A stretch of DNA of 34,310 nt, from contig PAQI01000005.1 of the NCBI GenBank assembly GCA_002709235.1, positions 1-34,310 of the forward strand, in the 5' to 3' direction. This document shows positions 16,680 to 24,600 of the stretch, in pieces. The translations under genes were made by a program, and so were the position numbers. The DNA is from Hirschia sp. (GTDB taxonomy: Bacteria; Pseudomonadota; Alphaproteobacteria; Caulobacterales; Hyphomonadaceae). The notes beneath the pieces were generated by a model, which did not search any database, was not told where the DNA came from, and saw only the letters and a program-made list of their open reading frames with translations. Numbering within the stretch: the stretch's first letter is position 1; the number at the start of each line of letters is the position of its first letter.

Positions 16680-17168
16680 TCACTTCACCGGATCTTCATC
16701 CTCATCGTCGCCCAGATCAATGGCGTCGTCACCGGTGTCGATGTCGTCAATGTCGTCGATCTCTTCGTCGCCATCTATGATGGAGATGCCATCTTCGTCA
16801 TCAACATCATCGTCGACACTCGTCCCCTTGAAGACGGGCTTGGCACCAGGGGTGTCATCGTCGTCATCTTCCAGCTCGATGGTGTCGGCTTCCACATCGA
16901 CTTCAACGATGTCATCCGGCTCGTCTTCTTCTTCGTCATCGTCATCAGATGTTTTCGCAACGACGTCGTCTTCCTCGTCGTCATCGTCTTCATCATCCTT
17001 GGGATGTGCCTTTTCCTTCTCCTTCGCGCGTTTCAGCTTGATGGAGTCTTCGTCCGGATTAAAGGTCGTTCCGCATTTGGGACAAATGGCGGGCCGTTTG
17101 GTGAGGTCATAGAACTTTTTACTGCACTCTGGGCAGGTTTGCTTTTCGCCAAGATCTGTTTTAGCCAA
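16680..17168 (-). CDS. FYDLN-type acidic zinc-ribbon protein (TIGR02300 family)
   Basis: A 162-residue protein of the alphaproteobacterial FYDLN acid family. The N-terminus (about 1-45) is a small zinc ribbon with cysteines 12, 15, 29 and 32 (CPEC and CPKC) and the name motif as KKFYDLTKRPAICPKCG. The rest is a low-complexity tail of Asp and Glu with some Lys, likely disordered and very acidic. The family has no established function. A DNA- or RNA-associated or chaperone-like role would be a guess. It diverges from aroA across 124 bases. The acidic tail makes the opposite strand an open Ser-rich frame, which is an artefact. Confidence 0.9.
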   Translation of the reverse strand: MAKTDLGEKQTCPECSKKFYDLTKRPAICPKCGTTFNPDEDSIKLKRAKEKEKAHPKDDEDDDDEEDDVVAKTSDDDDEEEDEPDDIVEVDVEADTIELEDDDDDTPGAKPVFKGTSVDDDVDDEDGISIIDGDEEIDDIDDIDTGDDAIDLGDDEDEDPVK

Positions 17169-17292
17169 CTTTCATTCCCCTGAATTTTTCCGGGCGCGGT
17201 TGCCATGTTCTTCGCGCTCTGTAAAGCGTCTGACGGAAATTCGTTTAACAAAGTGGATGCGTTTGCATCCGAAAATATTGGTGGGAGCTGCC

Positions 17293-18633
17293 ATGCGCGC
17301 GATTTCACGTCCAGTTAGCCGACTTGATGGCGCCCTTCGCGCACCTGGCGACAAATCCTGCTCCCACCGTGCATTGATGTTTGCTGGGCTTGCCGAAGGT
17401 GTCTCCCATATCGAGGGATTGCTTGAAGGTGAGGACGTCGTCAACACCGCAAAGGCAATGTCTGCATGCGGAGCACAGGTCGAACGCCTGTCACTACGCC
17501 GTTGGCGAGTGACTGGTGTCGGTGCTCAGGGGCTGCGTGCGCCAGAAACCACGCTGGATATGGGCAATTCCGGAACGGGTGCCCGATTGCTGATGGGATT
17601 GATTGCCGGCCAGCAGATTACAGCTGCTTTTGACGGAGATTCCAGCTTGCGATCACGTCCGATGAGCCGCGTACTGGAGCCCTTGCGCCAAATGGGGGCG
17701 CGATGTGATTCGAATGATGGGCTTTTGCCCCTGACCCTCGAAGGCGCACCTTTGACAGGTATGGAATATGTCACGCCGATGGCTTCGGCGCAGGTGAAGT
17801 CCTGTGTGATGCTGGCGGGACTTGGTGCAAGCGGTGACACAATCGTTCATGAGCGCCGCAAGACCCGTGATCACACCGAGCGCATGCTGAAGGCGTTTGG
17901 TGTGAATGTTGGCCAGAGCGAAGATGGCGAAGGCGGCCAACGCATCACTGTGCGGGGAGGCCAGCGCCTGAAAGCTTCAGATGTGCTGATCCCGGGTGAC
18001 CCGTCTTCGGCAGCATTTCTGTGGGCAGCAGGACTGCTCGTCGGCGATGGTGAGGTGAGTGTGTTGAATGTGATGTCCAATCCCACGCGTGATGGCCTTG
18101 TGGAAGCTGTGCGGCGTATGGGGGCGTATGTGGATGTCACCTGGGAGTCGGAATCGGGCGGAGAATCGCTGACACGGCTGACGGTGAAGCCGAGCACTTT
18201 GGCCGCCTACAATCCCGAAGATGACGTCGTACCCAACATGATTGACGAGTTTCCGCTGTTTGCAGTGCTCGCGGCCTTTGCCGAGGGTGACACAGTGGTT
18301 ACGGGTGCAGAAGAGCTGCGCGTCAAGGAATCAGACCGTATAGCCGCAACGGTTGCCATGCTGGTCGCAAACGGTGTGTACGCTGAAGAGCGCCCAGATG
18401 GATTTCTGGTGCGCGGCTGCGGGCGTAATGGAGTGCCGGGAGGCGGCGTTGTGACAACTCACCATGACCACCGCATTGCAATGTCAGCACTGGTAATGGG
18501 CTGTGCCGCCAAGGCTCCCGTAACGATTGATGATGCTGCCATGATCAATACAAGCTATCCGGACTTCTTCGCCCACATGACAGCGCTGGGTGCAGACATG
18601 GTGCGTGAGGGTGACGCGGAGAGCGACTGGTGA
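17293..18633 (+). CDS. aroA: 3-phosphoshikimate 1-carboxyvinyltransferase (EPSP synthase)
   Basis: Sixth step of the shikimate pathway: joins phosphoenolpyruvate to shikimate-3-phosphate. From ATG 17293 (GGAG 5 bases upstream) the protein has 446 residues. All four sequence marks of class II enzymes are visible: GDKS (19-22), SAQVK (165-169), RDHTE (192-196) and NPTR (263-266). The inhibitor-sensitive loop reads GNSGTGARL with glycine 94, not the alanine of the strongly glyphosate-tolerant CP4 enzyme. RVKESDR and HHDHRIAMSALVMG near the C-terminus complete the active site. An open frame extends to 17200, but those extra residues do not match the family. The cmk start overlaps the aroA stop by 4 bases. 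Confidence 0.96.
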   Translation: MRAISRPVSRLDGALRAPGDKSCSHRALMFAGLAEGVSHIEGLLEGEDVVNTAKAMSACGAQVERLSLRRWRVTGVGAQGLRAPETTLDMGNSGTGARLLMGLIAGQQITAAFDGDSSLRSRPMSRVLEPLRQMGARCDSNDGLLPLTLEGAPLTGMEYVTPMASAQVKSCVMLAGLGASGDTIVHERRKTRDHTERMLKAFGVNVGQSEDGEGGQRITVRGGQRLKASDVLIPGDPSSAAFLWAAGLLVGDGEVSVLNVMSNPTRDGLVEAVRRMGAYVDVTWESESGGESLTRLTVKPSTLAAYNPEDDVVPNMIDEFPLFAVLAAFAEGDTVVTGAEELRVKESDRIAATVAMLVANGVYAEERPDGFLVRGCGRNGVPGGGVVTTHHDHRIAMSALVMGCAAKAPVTIDDAAMINTSYPDFFAHMTALGADMVREGDAESDW

Positions 18634-19247
18634 TCATTGCGATTGATGGAACGCTCGCCTCGGGCAAGGGGACACTGGCCAAGCGGCTTGCGGTGCATTT
18701 TGAGCTGCCGCATATGGATACCGGGGCGTTATACCGCGCAACCGGTGTAGCAGCCTTGCGCGCGGGGGTGGCGCTGGATGATGCGCAGGCATGCGCGCAG
18801 CTTGCCGGTCAACTTGATCTCTCTGAGTTTGAAGACAGCGAGCTTCGTACTGCTGAAGCCGGGCAGGCCGCCTCCAGAGTGGCAGCGCTGACGCCCGTCC
18901 GGGAGGCGTTGTTCCGGTTGCAGCGCGACTTTGCATTTCAGCCAGGCGGTGCGGTTCTTGACGGGCGCGATATTGGAACGGTGGTCTGTCCGGAAGCGGA
19001 TGTGAAATTCTGGGTGGATGCAAGCGTCGAGGAGCGCGCGCGCCGACGTTGCCTGGAGCTGGAGGCCGCGGGCAAACCGATTGCCTTTGATAAAATGCTC
19101 AGCGAATTGAGAGAACGAGATGAGCGTGATCGAAACCGCGCCACTGCACCCATGAAACCCGCTGAAGACGCGCTGATGATTGACACGACAGCCATGAACC
19201 CGGATCGTGTGATGGAGGTTGCGCTGGCTCATATCAAAGACCGGTAA
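18630..19247 (+). CDS. cmk: cytidylate kinase
   Basis: Phosphorylates CMP and dCMP with ATP for nucleic acid and lipid precursor supply. The 205-residue protein starts with the P-loop IAIDGTLASGKGTLAKRL (Lys13), where most homologues read GPAASGKGT, so GTL replaces GPA. The NMP-binding motif MDTGALYRA and the later DGRDIGTVVCPEADVKFWVDAS and RDRNRATAPMKPAEDA segments are typical. GTG 18630 overlaps the aroA TGA by 4 bases, so the two are translationally coupled. The aroA-cmk-rpsA-ihfB order is widespread in Proteobacteria. Confidence 0.95.
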   Translation: MIIAIDGTLASGKGTLAKRLAVHFELPHMDTGALYRATGVAALRAGVALDDAQACAQLAGQLDLSEFEDSELRTAEAGQAASRVAALTPVREALFRLQRDFAFQPGGAVLDGRDIGTVVCPEADVKFWVDASVEERARRRCLELEAAGKPIAFDKMLSELRERDERDRNRATAPMKPAEDALMIDTTAMNPDRVMEVALAHIKDR

Positions 19248-19296
19248 CTCGCCATGGCGCGTCGACCAGGGTCGGTGTAAAGTTAAAGACAAACAG

Positions 19297-19327
19297 CAAC
19301 AGCACGTTTTGAAAGCGGTTGCTGTTG
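19297..19327 (+). repeat. hairpin in the cmk-rpsA intergenic region
   Basis: CAACAGCA (19297-19304) and TGCTGTTG (19320-19327) form a perfect 8-bp stem. It is followed by AGTCTATTTG, so it could be a weak terminator of cmk. It lies just upstream of a possible rpsA promoter. Confidence 0.45.
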
Positions 19328-19348
19328 AGTCTATTTGCCCGATGGCAC

Positions 19349-19377
19349 TTGACTTTCGGCGCTAGCGCAGGGATACC
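19349..19377 (+). promoter_or_regulatory. candidate promoter of rpsA
   Basis: TTGACT (19349-19354) and GATACC (19372-19377) are 17 bases apart, about 100 bases before rpsA. The -35 is good, the -10 only partial. A leader of roughly 90 bases would result, which is compatible with autoregulation of S1 known in other bacteria. Confidence 0.35.
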
Positions 19378-19475
19378 CGCGCCTTCTCCTGTGGAGAATT
19401 TGATGATGCTGCATAATGTGGCAAAGACCGCCGGAAAACGGCTGGCCTGCAACGAATGAATGATTTGGAGCTTGG

Positions 19476-21173
19476 ATGTCTGATCCAGAGACGATGAACC
19501 CGACAACCGACGACTTTGCTGCGTTGTTCGAAGATTCCTTTGCCGGAAGTCAAATGACTGAAGGCCGTGTGGTTCCTGCCACCGTCGTGGAAATCGAAAA
19601 CGACTTTGTCCTCGTAGATGTTGGTCTGAAGACCGAAGGCCGTATTCCGGTCAGAGAATTTTCCCTTGACGACAAGCAGCCTGAAGTTGGCGGAATCGTC
19701 GAAGTCTACCTTGAGCGCATCGAAAACGCGCTCGGTGACGCAGTCCTCTCTCGCGACAAGGCGCGCCGTGAAGAGGCATGGAACCGCCTCGAACAGCAAT
19801 ATGCCGAAAAAGAAGTGGTCAAAGGTGCCATTGTTGGCCGGGTCAAGGGTGGCTTTACCGTTGATCTTGGCGGTGCGAACGCATTCCTTCCGGGCTCGCA
19901 GGTCGACATCCGTCCAATCCGCGACGTCGGCCCGCTCATGGGTCAGGAACAGCCTTTCGCCATTCTGAAAATGGACCGTCCTCGCGGCAACATCGTTGTT
20001 TCGCGTCGTGCCGTTCTTGAAGAGAGCCGCGCCGAACAGCGTGCTGAGATTGTTGGCAACATGGCCGAAGGCGAGAAGCGTCGCGGCGTGGTCAAGAACA
20101 TCACAGATTATGGTGCGTTCGTGGATCTTGGCGGCATTGATGGCCTTCTGCACGTCACTGACATGTCCTGGAAGCGCGTATCCCACCCGTCGCAGGTTGT
20201 TGAAGTCGGTCAGGAAGTCGAAGTCCAGATCATCAAGATCAACCCGGACACCCAGCGTATCTCGCTCGGCATGAAACAACTCATGTCCGACCCATGGGAT
20301 GGCGTTGCTGCAAAATACCCGGTTGGTGCCAAGCTCAACGGTCGTGTGACCAACATCACCGATTACGGTGCATTCGTTGAACTGGAAGACGGCGTTGAAG
20401 GCCTGATCCACGTTTCTGAAATGTCCTGGACGAAGAAGAACCTTCACCCAGGCAAGATCATTTCCTCCTCTCAGGAAGTGGAAGTCATGGTGCTGGATGT
20501 TGATCCAGAGAAGCGCCGTATCTCGCTTGGTCTCAAGCAGACCATGAACAACCCATGGGAAGCGTTCATTCTCGAGAGCCCGGTTGGCTCCGACGTTGAA
20601 GGCGAAGTCCGCGGAATCACCGAATTTGGTATGTTCATCGGTCTGGGTCCTGATCTGGACGGTATGGTTCACATCAACGACATCGACTGGAACCGTTCCG
20701 GCGAAGAAGCCATCCAGGATTACAACAAGGGCGATGTCGTCAAGGCACGCGTTCTTGATGTCGACGTGGACAAGGAGCGTATCTCGCTCGGTATCAAGCA
20801 GCTGGGTTCCGACCCGGTCGCATCTGCAGACATCCGCCGCAACAAGACTGTTACCTGTACGGTTACGGAAATTGCATCCGGTGGGATCGAAGTTTCCTTC
20901 GGCGACGAGGGCCAGGAAATCAACGCCTTCATCCGCAAGTCCGACCTGTCGCGTGATCGCGCTGAACAGCGTCCGGAACGTTTCGCGGTTGGCGACAAGG
21001 TTGATGCGCTGGTCACCAATTTCGACAAGGCTTCGCGCCGCGTCGGTCTGTCGGTGAAGGCTCTGGAAATCCAGGAAGAAAAAGAAGCTGTCCAACAATA
21101 TGGTTCGGCTGACTCCGGTGCATCGCTCGGAGATATCCTTGGTGCCGCCCTGAAAGGCGACAACGAAGAGTGA
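19476..21173 (+). CDS. rpsA: 30S ribosomal protein S1
   Basis: Large RNA-binding ribosomal protein that helps mRNA binding to the 30S subunit. The 565 residues contain six consecutive S1 OB-fold repeats, with the strongest copies around KGVVKNITDYGAFVDLGGIDGLLHVTDMSW and GRVTNITDYGAFVELEDGVEGLIHVSEMSW, each followed by RISLGxKQ. This matches the six-domain form of Gram-negative bacteria. GGAG lies 5 bases before ATG 19476. Codon use is visibly biased towards C-ending codons, as expected for a highly expressed gene, and this bias creates a long stop-free frame on the opposite strand. Two hairpins follow the stop. Confidence 0.98.
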   Translation: MSDPETMNPTTDDFAALFEDSFAGSQMTEGRVVPATVVEIENDFVLVDVGLKTEGRIPVREFSLDDKQPEVGGIVEVYLERIENALGDAVLSRDKARREEAWNRLEQQYAEKEVVKGAIVGRVKGGFTVDLGGANAFLPGSQVDIRPIRDVGPLMGQEQPFAILKMDRPRGNIVVSRRAVLEESRAEQRAEIVGNMAEGEKRRGVVKNITDYGAFVDLGGIDGLLHVTDMSWKRVSHPSQVVEVGQEVEVQIIKINPDTQRISLGMKQLMSDPWDGVAAKYPVGAKLNGRVTNITDYGAFVELEDGVEGLIHVSEMSWTKKNLHPGKIISSSQEVEVMVLDVDPEKRRISLGLKQTMNNPWEAFILESPVGSDVEGEVRGITEFGMFIGLGPDLDGMVHINDIDWNRSGEEAIQDYNKGDVVKARVLDVDVDKERISLGIKQLGSDPVASADIRRNKTVTCTVTEIASGGIEVSFGDEGQEINAFIRKSDLSRDRAEQRPERFAVGDKVDALVTNFDKASRRVGLSVKALEIQEEKEAVQQYGSADSGASLGDILGAALKGDNEE

Positions 21174-21185
21174 TCCAGGTGGCAA

Positions 21186-21214
21186 GGCGCATCATGCCTT
21201 GAGTGTGATGCGCC
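21186..21214 (+). repeat. stable hairpin just after rpsA
   Basis: GGCGCATCA (21186-21194) and TGATGCGCC (21206-21214) form a perfect 9-bp stem with an 11-base loop, starting 12 bases after the stop. No U-run follows, so it is more likely a 3' end-protecting structure than a terminator. Confidence 0.55.
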
Positions 21215-21275
21215 AAGCTTCCCGAAGCGGTTGAACAAGCCGCTGAATGGGTCTCTTGGTTAATAAAATTGGAGC

Positions 21276-21311
21276 AAGGCCCGAAATCTTCTTGATTTTT
21301 GGGCCTTTTTC
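21276..21311 (+). terminator. intrinsic terminator of rpsA
   Basis: AAGGCCC (21276-21282) pairs with GGGCCTT (21301-21307), with further A-T pairing inside, and is followed at once by a T-run. This is a classical intrinsic terminator about 100 bases after the rpsA stop. Confidence 0.85.
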
Positions 21312-21368
21312 TATTGTAGCTGTATGACGTGTCTGTATCTTTTGGAATCAGACTGGTGGTGACCTTCG

Positions 21369-21397
21369 TTGAGGTTGTCGCGTCTATTCTGTATCCA
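21369..21397 (+). promoter_or_regulatory. candidate promoter of ihfB
   Basis: TTGAGG (21369-21374) and TATCCA (21392-21397) are 17 bases apart, after the rpsA terminator and about 95 bases before ihfB. An own promoter is needed because a terminator separates ihfB from rpsA. Confidence 0.3.
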
Positions 21398-21492
21398 GGT
21401 CCGACGATGGGGGTGTCGATGGTCCCGGTTTTTCCAGCCCCGCACGGTCACTTCCGGCGCACCAGCGCATATAGAATTTGAAACAACTGCTC

Positions 21493-21792
21493 ATGCTTCG
21501 ATCAGAACTCATAGCCAAACTCGCAGAAGAACACACTGAAATGCGTCCACGCGAAGTGGAACGGATTGTCGATGTGGTCTTTGATGAAATCACAGCGGCA
21601 TTGGAACGAGGTGACAGGGTGGAGCTTCGTGGGTTCGGTGCTTTTTCTGTGCGCGAACGCGAAGCTCGCACGGGTCGCAATCCTCGCACAGGTGATGCGG
21701 TAGAAGTCAGCCAGAAACATGTGCCGTTCTTCAAGGCTGGAAAAGAACTGCGTGCGCGTTTGAATGATGGCGAAGATCCTGAAGACCGTTAA
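21493..21792 (+). CDS. ihfB: integration host factor subunit beta
   Basis: DNA-bending nucleoid protein that works as a heterodimer with IhfA, important for sigma-54 promoters, replication control and recombination. The 99-residue protein has the HU/IHF fold: [17 protein letters not shown] at the N-terminus, the [28 protein letters not shown]-binding arm with the intercalating proline in NPRTG, and [17 protein letters not shown] at the C-terminus. ATG 21493 matches the family start; a TTG at 21478 would add five residues. No clear ribosome site precedes either. Its position behind rpsA is the usual one. Confidence 0.95.
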   Translation: MLRSELIAKLAEEHTEMRPREVERIVDVVFDEITAALERGDRVELRGFGAFSVREREARTGRNPRTGDAVEVSQKHVPFFKAGKELRARLNDGEDPEDR

Positions 21793-21869
21793 GCCCTTGA
21801 TCTGGACTTCATCGTACTGAGGTCTTTGCTTTACAAGGTTCAACTTTCAGGCGTTTATTGGCTGGTAGG

Positions 21870-21891
21870 TTCAGGTATCAGGTTACCTGAA
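21870..21891 (+). repeat. inverted repeat in the mscL upstream region
   Basis: TTCAGGTA (21870-21877) and TACCTGAA (21884-21891) form a perfect 8-bp dyad with a 6-base loop, 24 bases before the mscL ATG. It may be an mRNA hairpin or an operator. Confidence 0.45.
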
Positions 21892-21915
21892 GGAGCAGTT
21901 TGAAGGGGCCGTCTT

Positions 21916-22341
21916 ATGGGCGTTATCAACGAATTCAAAGAATTCGCCATGAAGGGCAATCTTGTCGACATGGCAGTGGGTTTCATCATGGGTGGGGCTT
22001 TCGCCACTGTGGTGAAATCCTTCGTATCAGATGTCATCATGCCGCCGATCGGCTTGTTGCTGGGCGGTGTGGATTTCAGCGAGATCAAATACACCTGGCA
22101 ACCGGCCGTTGTTGAAAACGGCGAAGTCGTCAAGGAAGCCGTATCATCCAATGTCGGCGTGTTCCTGAACAACACGATTTCCTTTCTGATTGTGGCTGCT
22201 GTTGTGTTCTTCATTATCAAGGGCATGAACAACATGATGAAGAAGAAAGAAGAAGAAGCGGCTGAGCCGGAAGCGCCACCTGCGCCGACAACTGAGGAAG
22301 TTCTTCTGACTGAAATCCGAGACTTGCTCAAGACTCGCTGA
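21916..22341 (+). CDS. mscL: large-conductance mechanosensitive channel
   Basis: Pentameric inner-membrane channel that opens on hypo-osmotic shock and releases solutes. The 141-residue protein begins with the conserved N-terminal helix (MGVINEFKEFAMKGNLVDMAVGFIMGGAFATVV), continues into membrane span 1 (about 17-48), a periplasmic loop (about 50-78), span 2 (about 79-102, NNTISFLIVAAVVFFIIKG), and a charged cytoplasmic bundle ending LLTEIRDLLKTR. A short Pro/Ala linker (EPEAPPAPTTEE) connects the last two parts. AAGGGG lies 7 bases before the ATG. It is flanked by its own dyads and terminator, so it is probably a single-gene unit. Confidence 0.97.
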   Translation: MGVINEFKEFAMKGNLVDMAVGFIMGGAFATVVKSFVSDVIMPPIGLLLGGVDFSEIKYTWQPAVVENGEVVKEAVSSNVGVFLNNTISFLIVAAVVFFIIKGMNNMMKKKEEEAAEPEAPPAPTTEEVLLTEIRDLLKTR

Positions 22342-22353
22342 TCGGTTACAACA

Positions 22354-22376
22354 TACTCATGTAGAGTACATGAGTA
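22354..22376 (+). repeat. perfect 10-bp inverted repeat after mscL
   Basis: TACTCATGTA (22354-22363) and TACATGAGTA (22367-22376) are exact reverse complements with a 3-base spacer, starting 12 bases after the mscL stop. No U-run follows. It stands just before the GC-rich terminator at 22388 and could be a transcript 3' structure or a protein-binding palindrome. Confidence 0.6.
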
Positions 22377-22387
22377 GAGTGTGGAGG

Positions 22388-22408
22388 GGCGGCCTATTGG
22401 CCGCCTTT
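22388..22408 (+). terminator. intrinsic terminator of mscL
   Basis: GGCGGCC (22388-22394), loop TATT and GGCCGCC (22399-22405) followed by TTT and, slightly further on, another T-run. It has a strong GC stem and the right position to end mscL transcription. Confidence 0.8.
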
Positions 22409-22521
22409 CCTGTTTTTGAATAGGGCAATGTGTCCTTTCGAAAACTTGAAACTCTCGATTCAATACAGAGTCCTGGCAAGTATTAATCAGGCATTTGTGG
22501 TGTAGGGCACCGGGCGCAATC

Positions 22522-23172
22522 ATGCACGTGAAGATCTGCGGTCTAAAGCATGTCGACATGATTGATGTGGCGATCGATGCCGGTGCCGATCATGTCGGCT
22601 TTGTCCATTTTGCAAGATCACCGAGACATCTTGAGCTGGATTCCATCCGCAGGCTCGGTCGTCATGCAGGGAAGCGAGCAATGCGCTGGGTTGTGCTGGC
22701 ATCCCCCTCTGATGAAACCCTGCGTGCCTGTGCGGCGCTGCATGGGGATATAGACGGGCTTCAGATACATGGGCGCTCAAATGATGCGCTGATCAATGAG
22801 ATCAGCGCAGGGCCTTCGTCGCTTGAAATCATGCGTGCCTATTCCGTCGCATCCCGCGAAGATGTGGAGGGGGCAGATCTGCAGTGCCAGGCTAGCCATC
22901 TCCTGTTTGATGCGCGACCAAGACCTGATGACAAGCTCCCGGGCGGCAATGGTGCCAGCTTTGACTGGCAGATCATGGATGCGCTGGACATGGCCGCTCT
23001 GGCGGGGCGGCCCTGGTTCCTGGCGGGTGGATTGAATGCTGGCAATGTGGCCGATGCAATCGCGCAATCCGGGGCAGGGGCAGTGGATGTTTCTTCCGGG
23101 GTGGAGCGCGAACCGGGTGTAAAAGATGCCGCGCTTATTGCCCAATTCGTCCGGGCTGCTAAATCACTGTGA
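22522..23172 (+). CDS. trpF: phosphoribosylanthranilate isomerase
   Basis: Third step of tryptophan synthesis, the Amadori rearrangement of phosphoribosylanthranilate. The protein of 216 residues is a TIM barrel. The N-terminus MHVKICGLKH carries catalytic Cys6; the catalytic aspartate is expected in LLFDARPRPDD; phosphate-binding loops are PWFLAGGLNAGNVADAI and GAVDVSSGVEREPGVKD. ATG 22522 fits the family; an open frame extends nine codons upstream without similarity. It starts the cluster trpF-trpB-(four genes)-trpA-accD-folC. Confidence 0.93.
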   Translation: MHVKICGLKHVDMIDVAIDAGADHVGFVHFARSPRHLELDSIRRLGRHAGKRAMRWVVLASPSDETLRACAALHGDIDGLQIHGRSNDALINEISAGPSSLEIMRAYSVASREDVEGADLQCQASHLLFDARPRPDDKLPGGNGASFDWQIMDALDMAALAGRPWFLAGGLNAGNVADAIAQSGAGAVDVSSGVEREPGVKDAALIAQFVRAAKSL

Positions 23173-23183
23173 AACCCGTTGTT

Positions 23184-23200
23184 TCCGGACCTGATCCGGA
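23184..23200 (+). repeat. small hairpin between trpF and trpB
   Basis: TCCGGA (23184-23189) is repeated at 23195-23200. As the hexamer is its own reverse complement, the two form a 6-bp stem with a 5-base loop 12 bases after the trpF stop. No U-run follows. Confidence 0.35.
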
Positions 23201-23265
23201 GCCTGCTCACATGCCTGTTGGTGCAGTGTGGGCGCGTGATCGGGTCAGGTTGAAGGACGTTCAAG

Positions 23266-24489
23266 ATGGATCAGCAAAGCACTCTGGCAAATTCATGGAG
23301 CCAATGGCCCGATGTGAATGGTCGCTATGGTGAGTTCGGTGGGCGCTATGTCGCTGAAACTCTGATGCCGCTGATCCTTGAGCTTGAAGCTGAATATGAG
23401 CGGGCGAAGAAAGATCCTGCCTTTCATGCCCAGATGGATGATCTGTGGGAGCATTATGTCGGTCGCCCCAGCCCGCTCTATTTTGCGGAACGGATTACCG
23501 ATCATTTTGGCGGCGCGAAGATCTATTTCAAACGCGATGAGCTGAACCATACAGGCAGTCACAAGATCAATAATTGTCTGGGCCAGGTCCTGCTTGCCAT
23601 GCGCATGGGCAAGACGCGGATCATCGCAGAAACCGGTGCGGGCCAGCATGGTGTGGCCACGGCAACGGTGTGCGCGCGCTTTGGTCTGCCATGCACCGTG
23701 TTCATGGGGGCCACCGATGTCGAGCGTCAGAAGCCCAATGTGTTTCGCATGAAGCTGCTGGGTGCCGAGATTGTCCCGGTCACATCCGGCACAGGTACGC
23801 TCAAGGACGCCATGAACGAAGCCCTGCGCGACTGGGTGACGAATGTGAAGGACACATTCTATGTCATCGGCACGGCTGCAGGTCCGCACCCATATCCTCA
23901 GATTGTCCGTGACCTGCAATCAGTGATCGGTCGTGAAGCGCGTGAGCAGATACAGGCGCGTGAAGGCCGCCTGCCAGATGCGGTCATGGCCTGTATCGGG
24001 GGGGGCTCAAATGCTATCGGCCTGTTCCATCCTTTCATTGAGGATGAAGGCGTGCGTCTGATCGGCGTGGAAGCTGCGGGCCATGGCATCGAGACGGGCG
24101 AGCATGCTGCGGCTCTCAATGGAGGTGAACCAGGCATCCTTCACGGAAACCGCACCTATCTGATCCAGGATGATGACGGGCAGATCATAGATGCGCATTC
24201 AATCTCGGCGGGGCTGGATTATCCCGGCATCGGGCCAGAGCACTCCTTCCTGAAGGAAACCGGACGCGCCGAATACCTGACCTGCACCGACACCGAGGCG
24301 CTGGACGCTTTCCAGCTCTGCACAAAGCTCGAAGGTATTATCCCCGCGCTCGAACCCGCCCATGCGCTTGCCCGTGTCGGCGAAGTCGCCCAGCAGATGG
24401 GCAAGGACGGCCTGATCATCATGAATCTCTGCGGCCGTGGCGACAAGGATGTGTTCTCTGTCGCGGAAAAGCTTGGCGTGGTGATTTAG
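23266..24489 (+). CDS. trpB: tryptophan synthase beta subunit
   Basis: PLP enzyme that condenses indole with serine to give tryptophan, working as an alpha2beta2 complex with TrpA. The 407-residue protein shows the substrate/PLP segment [16 protein letters not shown] with the Schiff-base Lys100, the catalytic Glu in [17 protein letters not shown], the PLP-phosphate loop [10 protein letters not shown], and the conserved [14 protein letters not shown] and LCGRGDKD motifs. Length is normal. The CIGGG codons contain a run of eight G (23998-24005). Its partner trpA is not adjacent but lies 1.7 kb downstream after four unrelated genes. Confidence 0.97.
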   Translation: MDQQSTLANSWSQWPDVNGRYGEFGGRYVAETLMPLILELEAEYERAKKDPAFHAQMDDLWEHYVGRPSPLYFAERITDHFGGAKIYFKRDELNHTGSHKINNCLGQVLLAMRMGKTRIIAETGAGQHGVATATVCARFGLPCTVFMGATDVERQKPNVFRMKLLGAEIVPVTSGTGTLKDAMNEALRDWVTNVKDTFYVIGTAAGPHPYPQIVRDLQSVIGREAREQIQAREGRLPDAVMACIGGGSNAIGLFHPFIEDEGVRLIGVEAAGHGIETGEHAAALNGGEPGILHGNRTYLIQDDDGQIIDAHSISAGLDYPGIGPEHSFLKETGRAEYLTCTDTEALDAFQLCTKLEGIIPALEPAHALARVGEVAQQMGKDGLIIMNLCGRGDKDVFSVAEKLGVVI

Positions 24490-24551
24490 GAAGCAAGGCG
24501 GGAGATGAAGATCGCGCTTTTGTGAGTGCTCAACGGCCTATTTTAACGCGC

Positions 24552-24563
24552 CCGCAATTGCGG
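24552..24563. promoter_or_regulatory. 12-bp palindrome upstream of the lipoprotein gene
   Basis: CCGCAATTGCGG is a perfect 12-bp palindrome located 38 bases before the lipoprotein start, between trpB and the four-gene insert. It could be an operator. There is no independent support. Confidence 0.3.
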
Positions 24564-24600
24564 CTAGTCTCGGAAATCTCCTTCATTCAGGGCTCTGACC

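Noticed and set aside
16648-17183. Plus-strand Ser-rich and Val/Ile-rich frames
   Set aside because: They are the complement of the Asp/Glu-rich tail of the FYDLN protein; low-complexity GAT/GAC codons read backwards give Ser or hydrophobic codons.
19362-21185. A 607-codon open frame on the minus strand opposite rpsA
   Set aside because: It mirrors the strongly biased codon use of rpsA, has no ribosome site or known domain, and its repeats are reversed S1 repeats.
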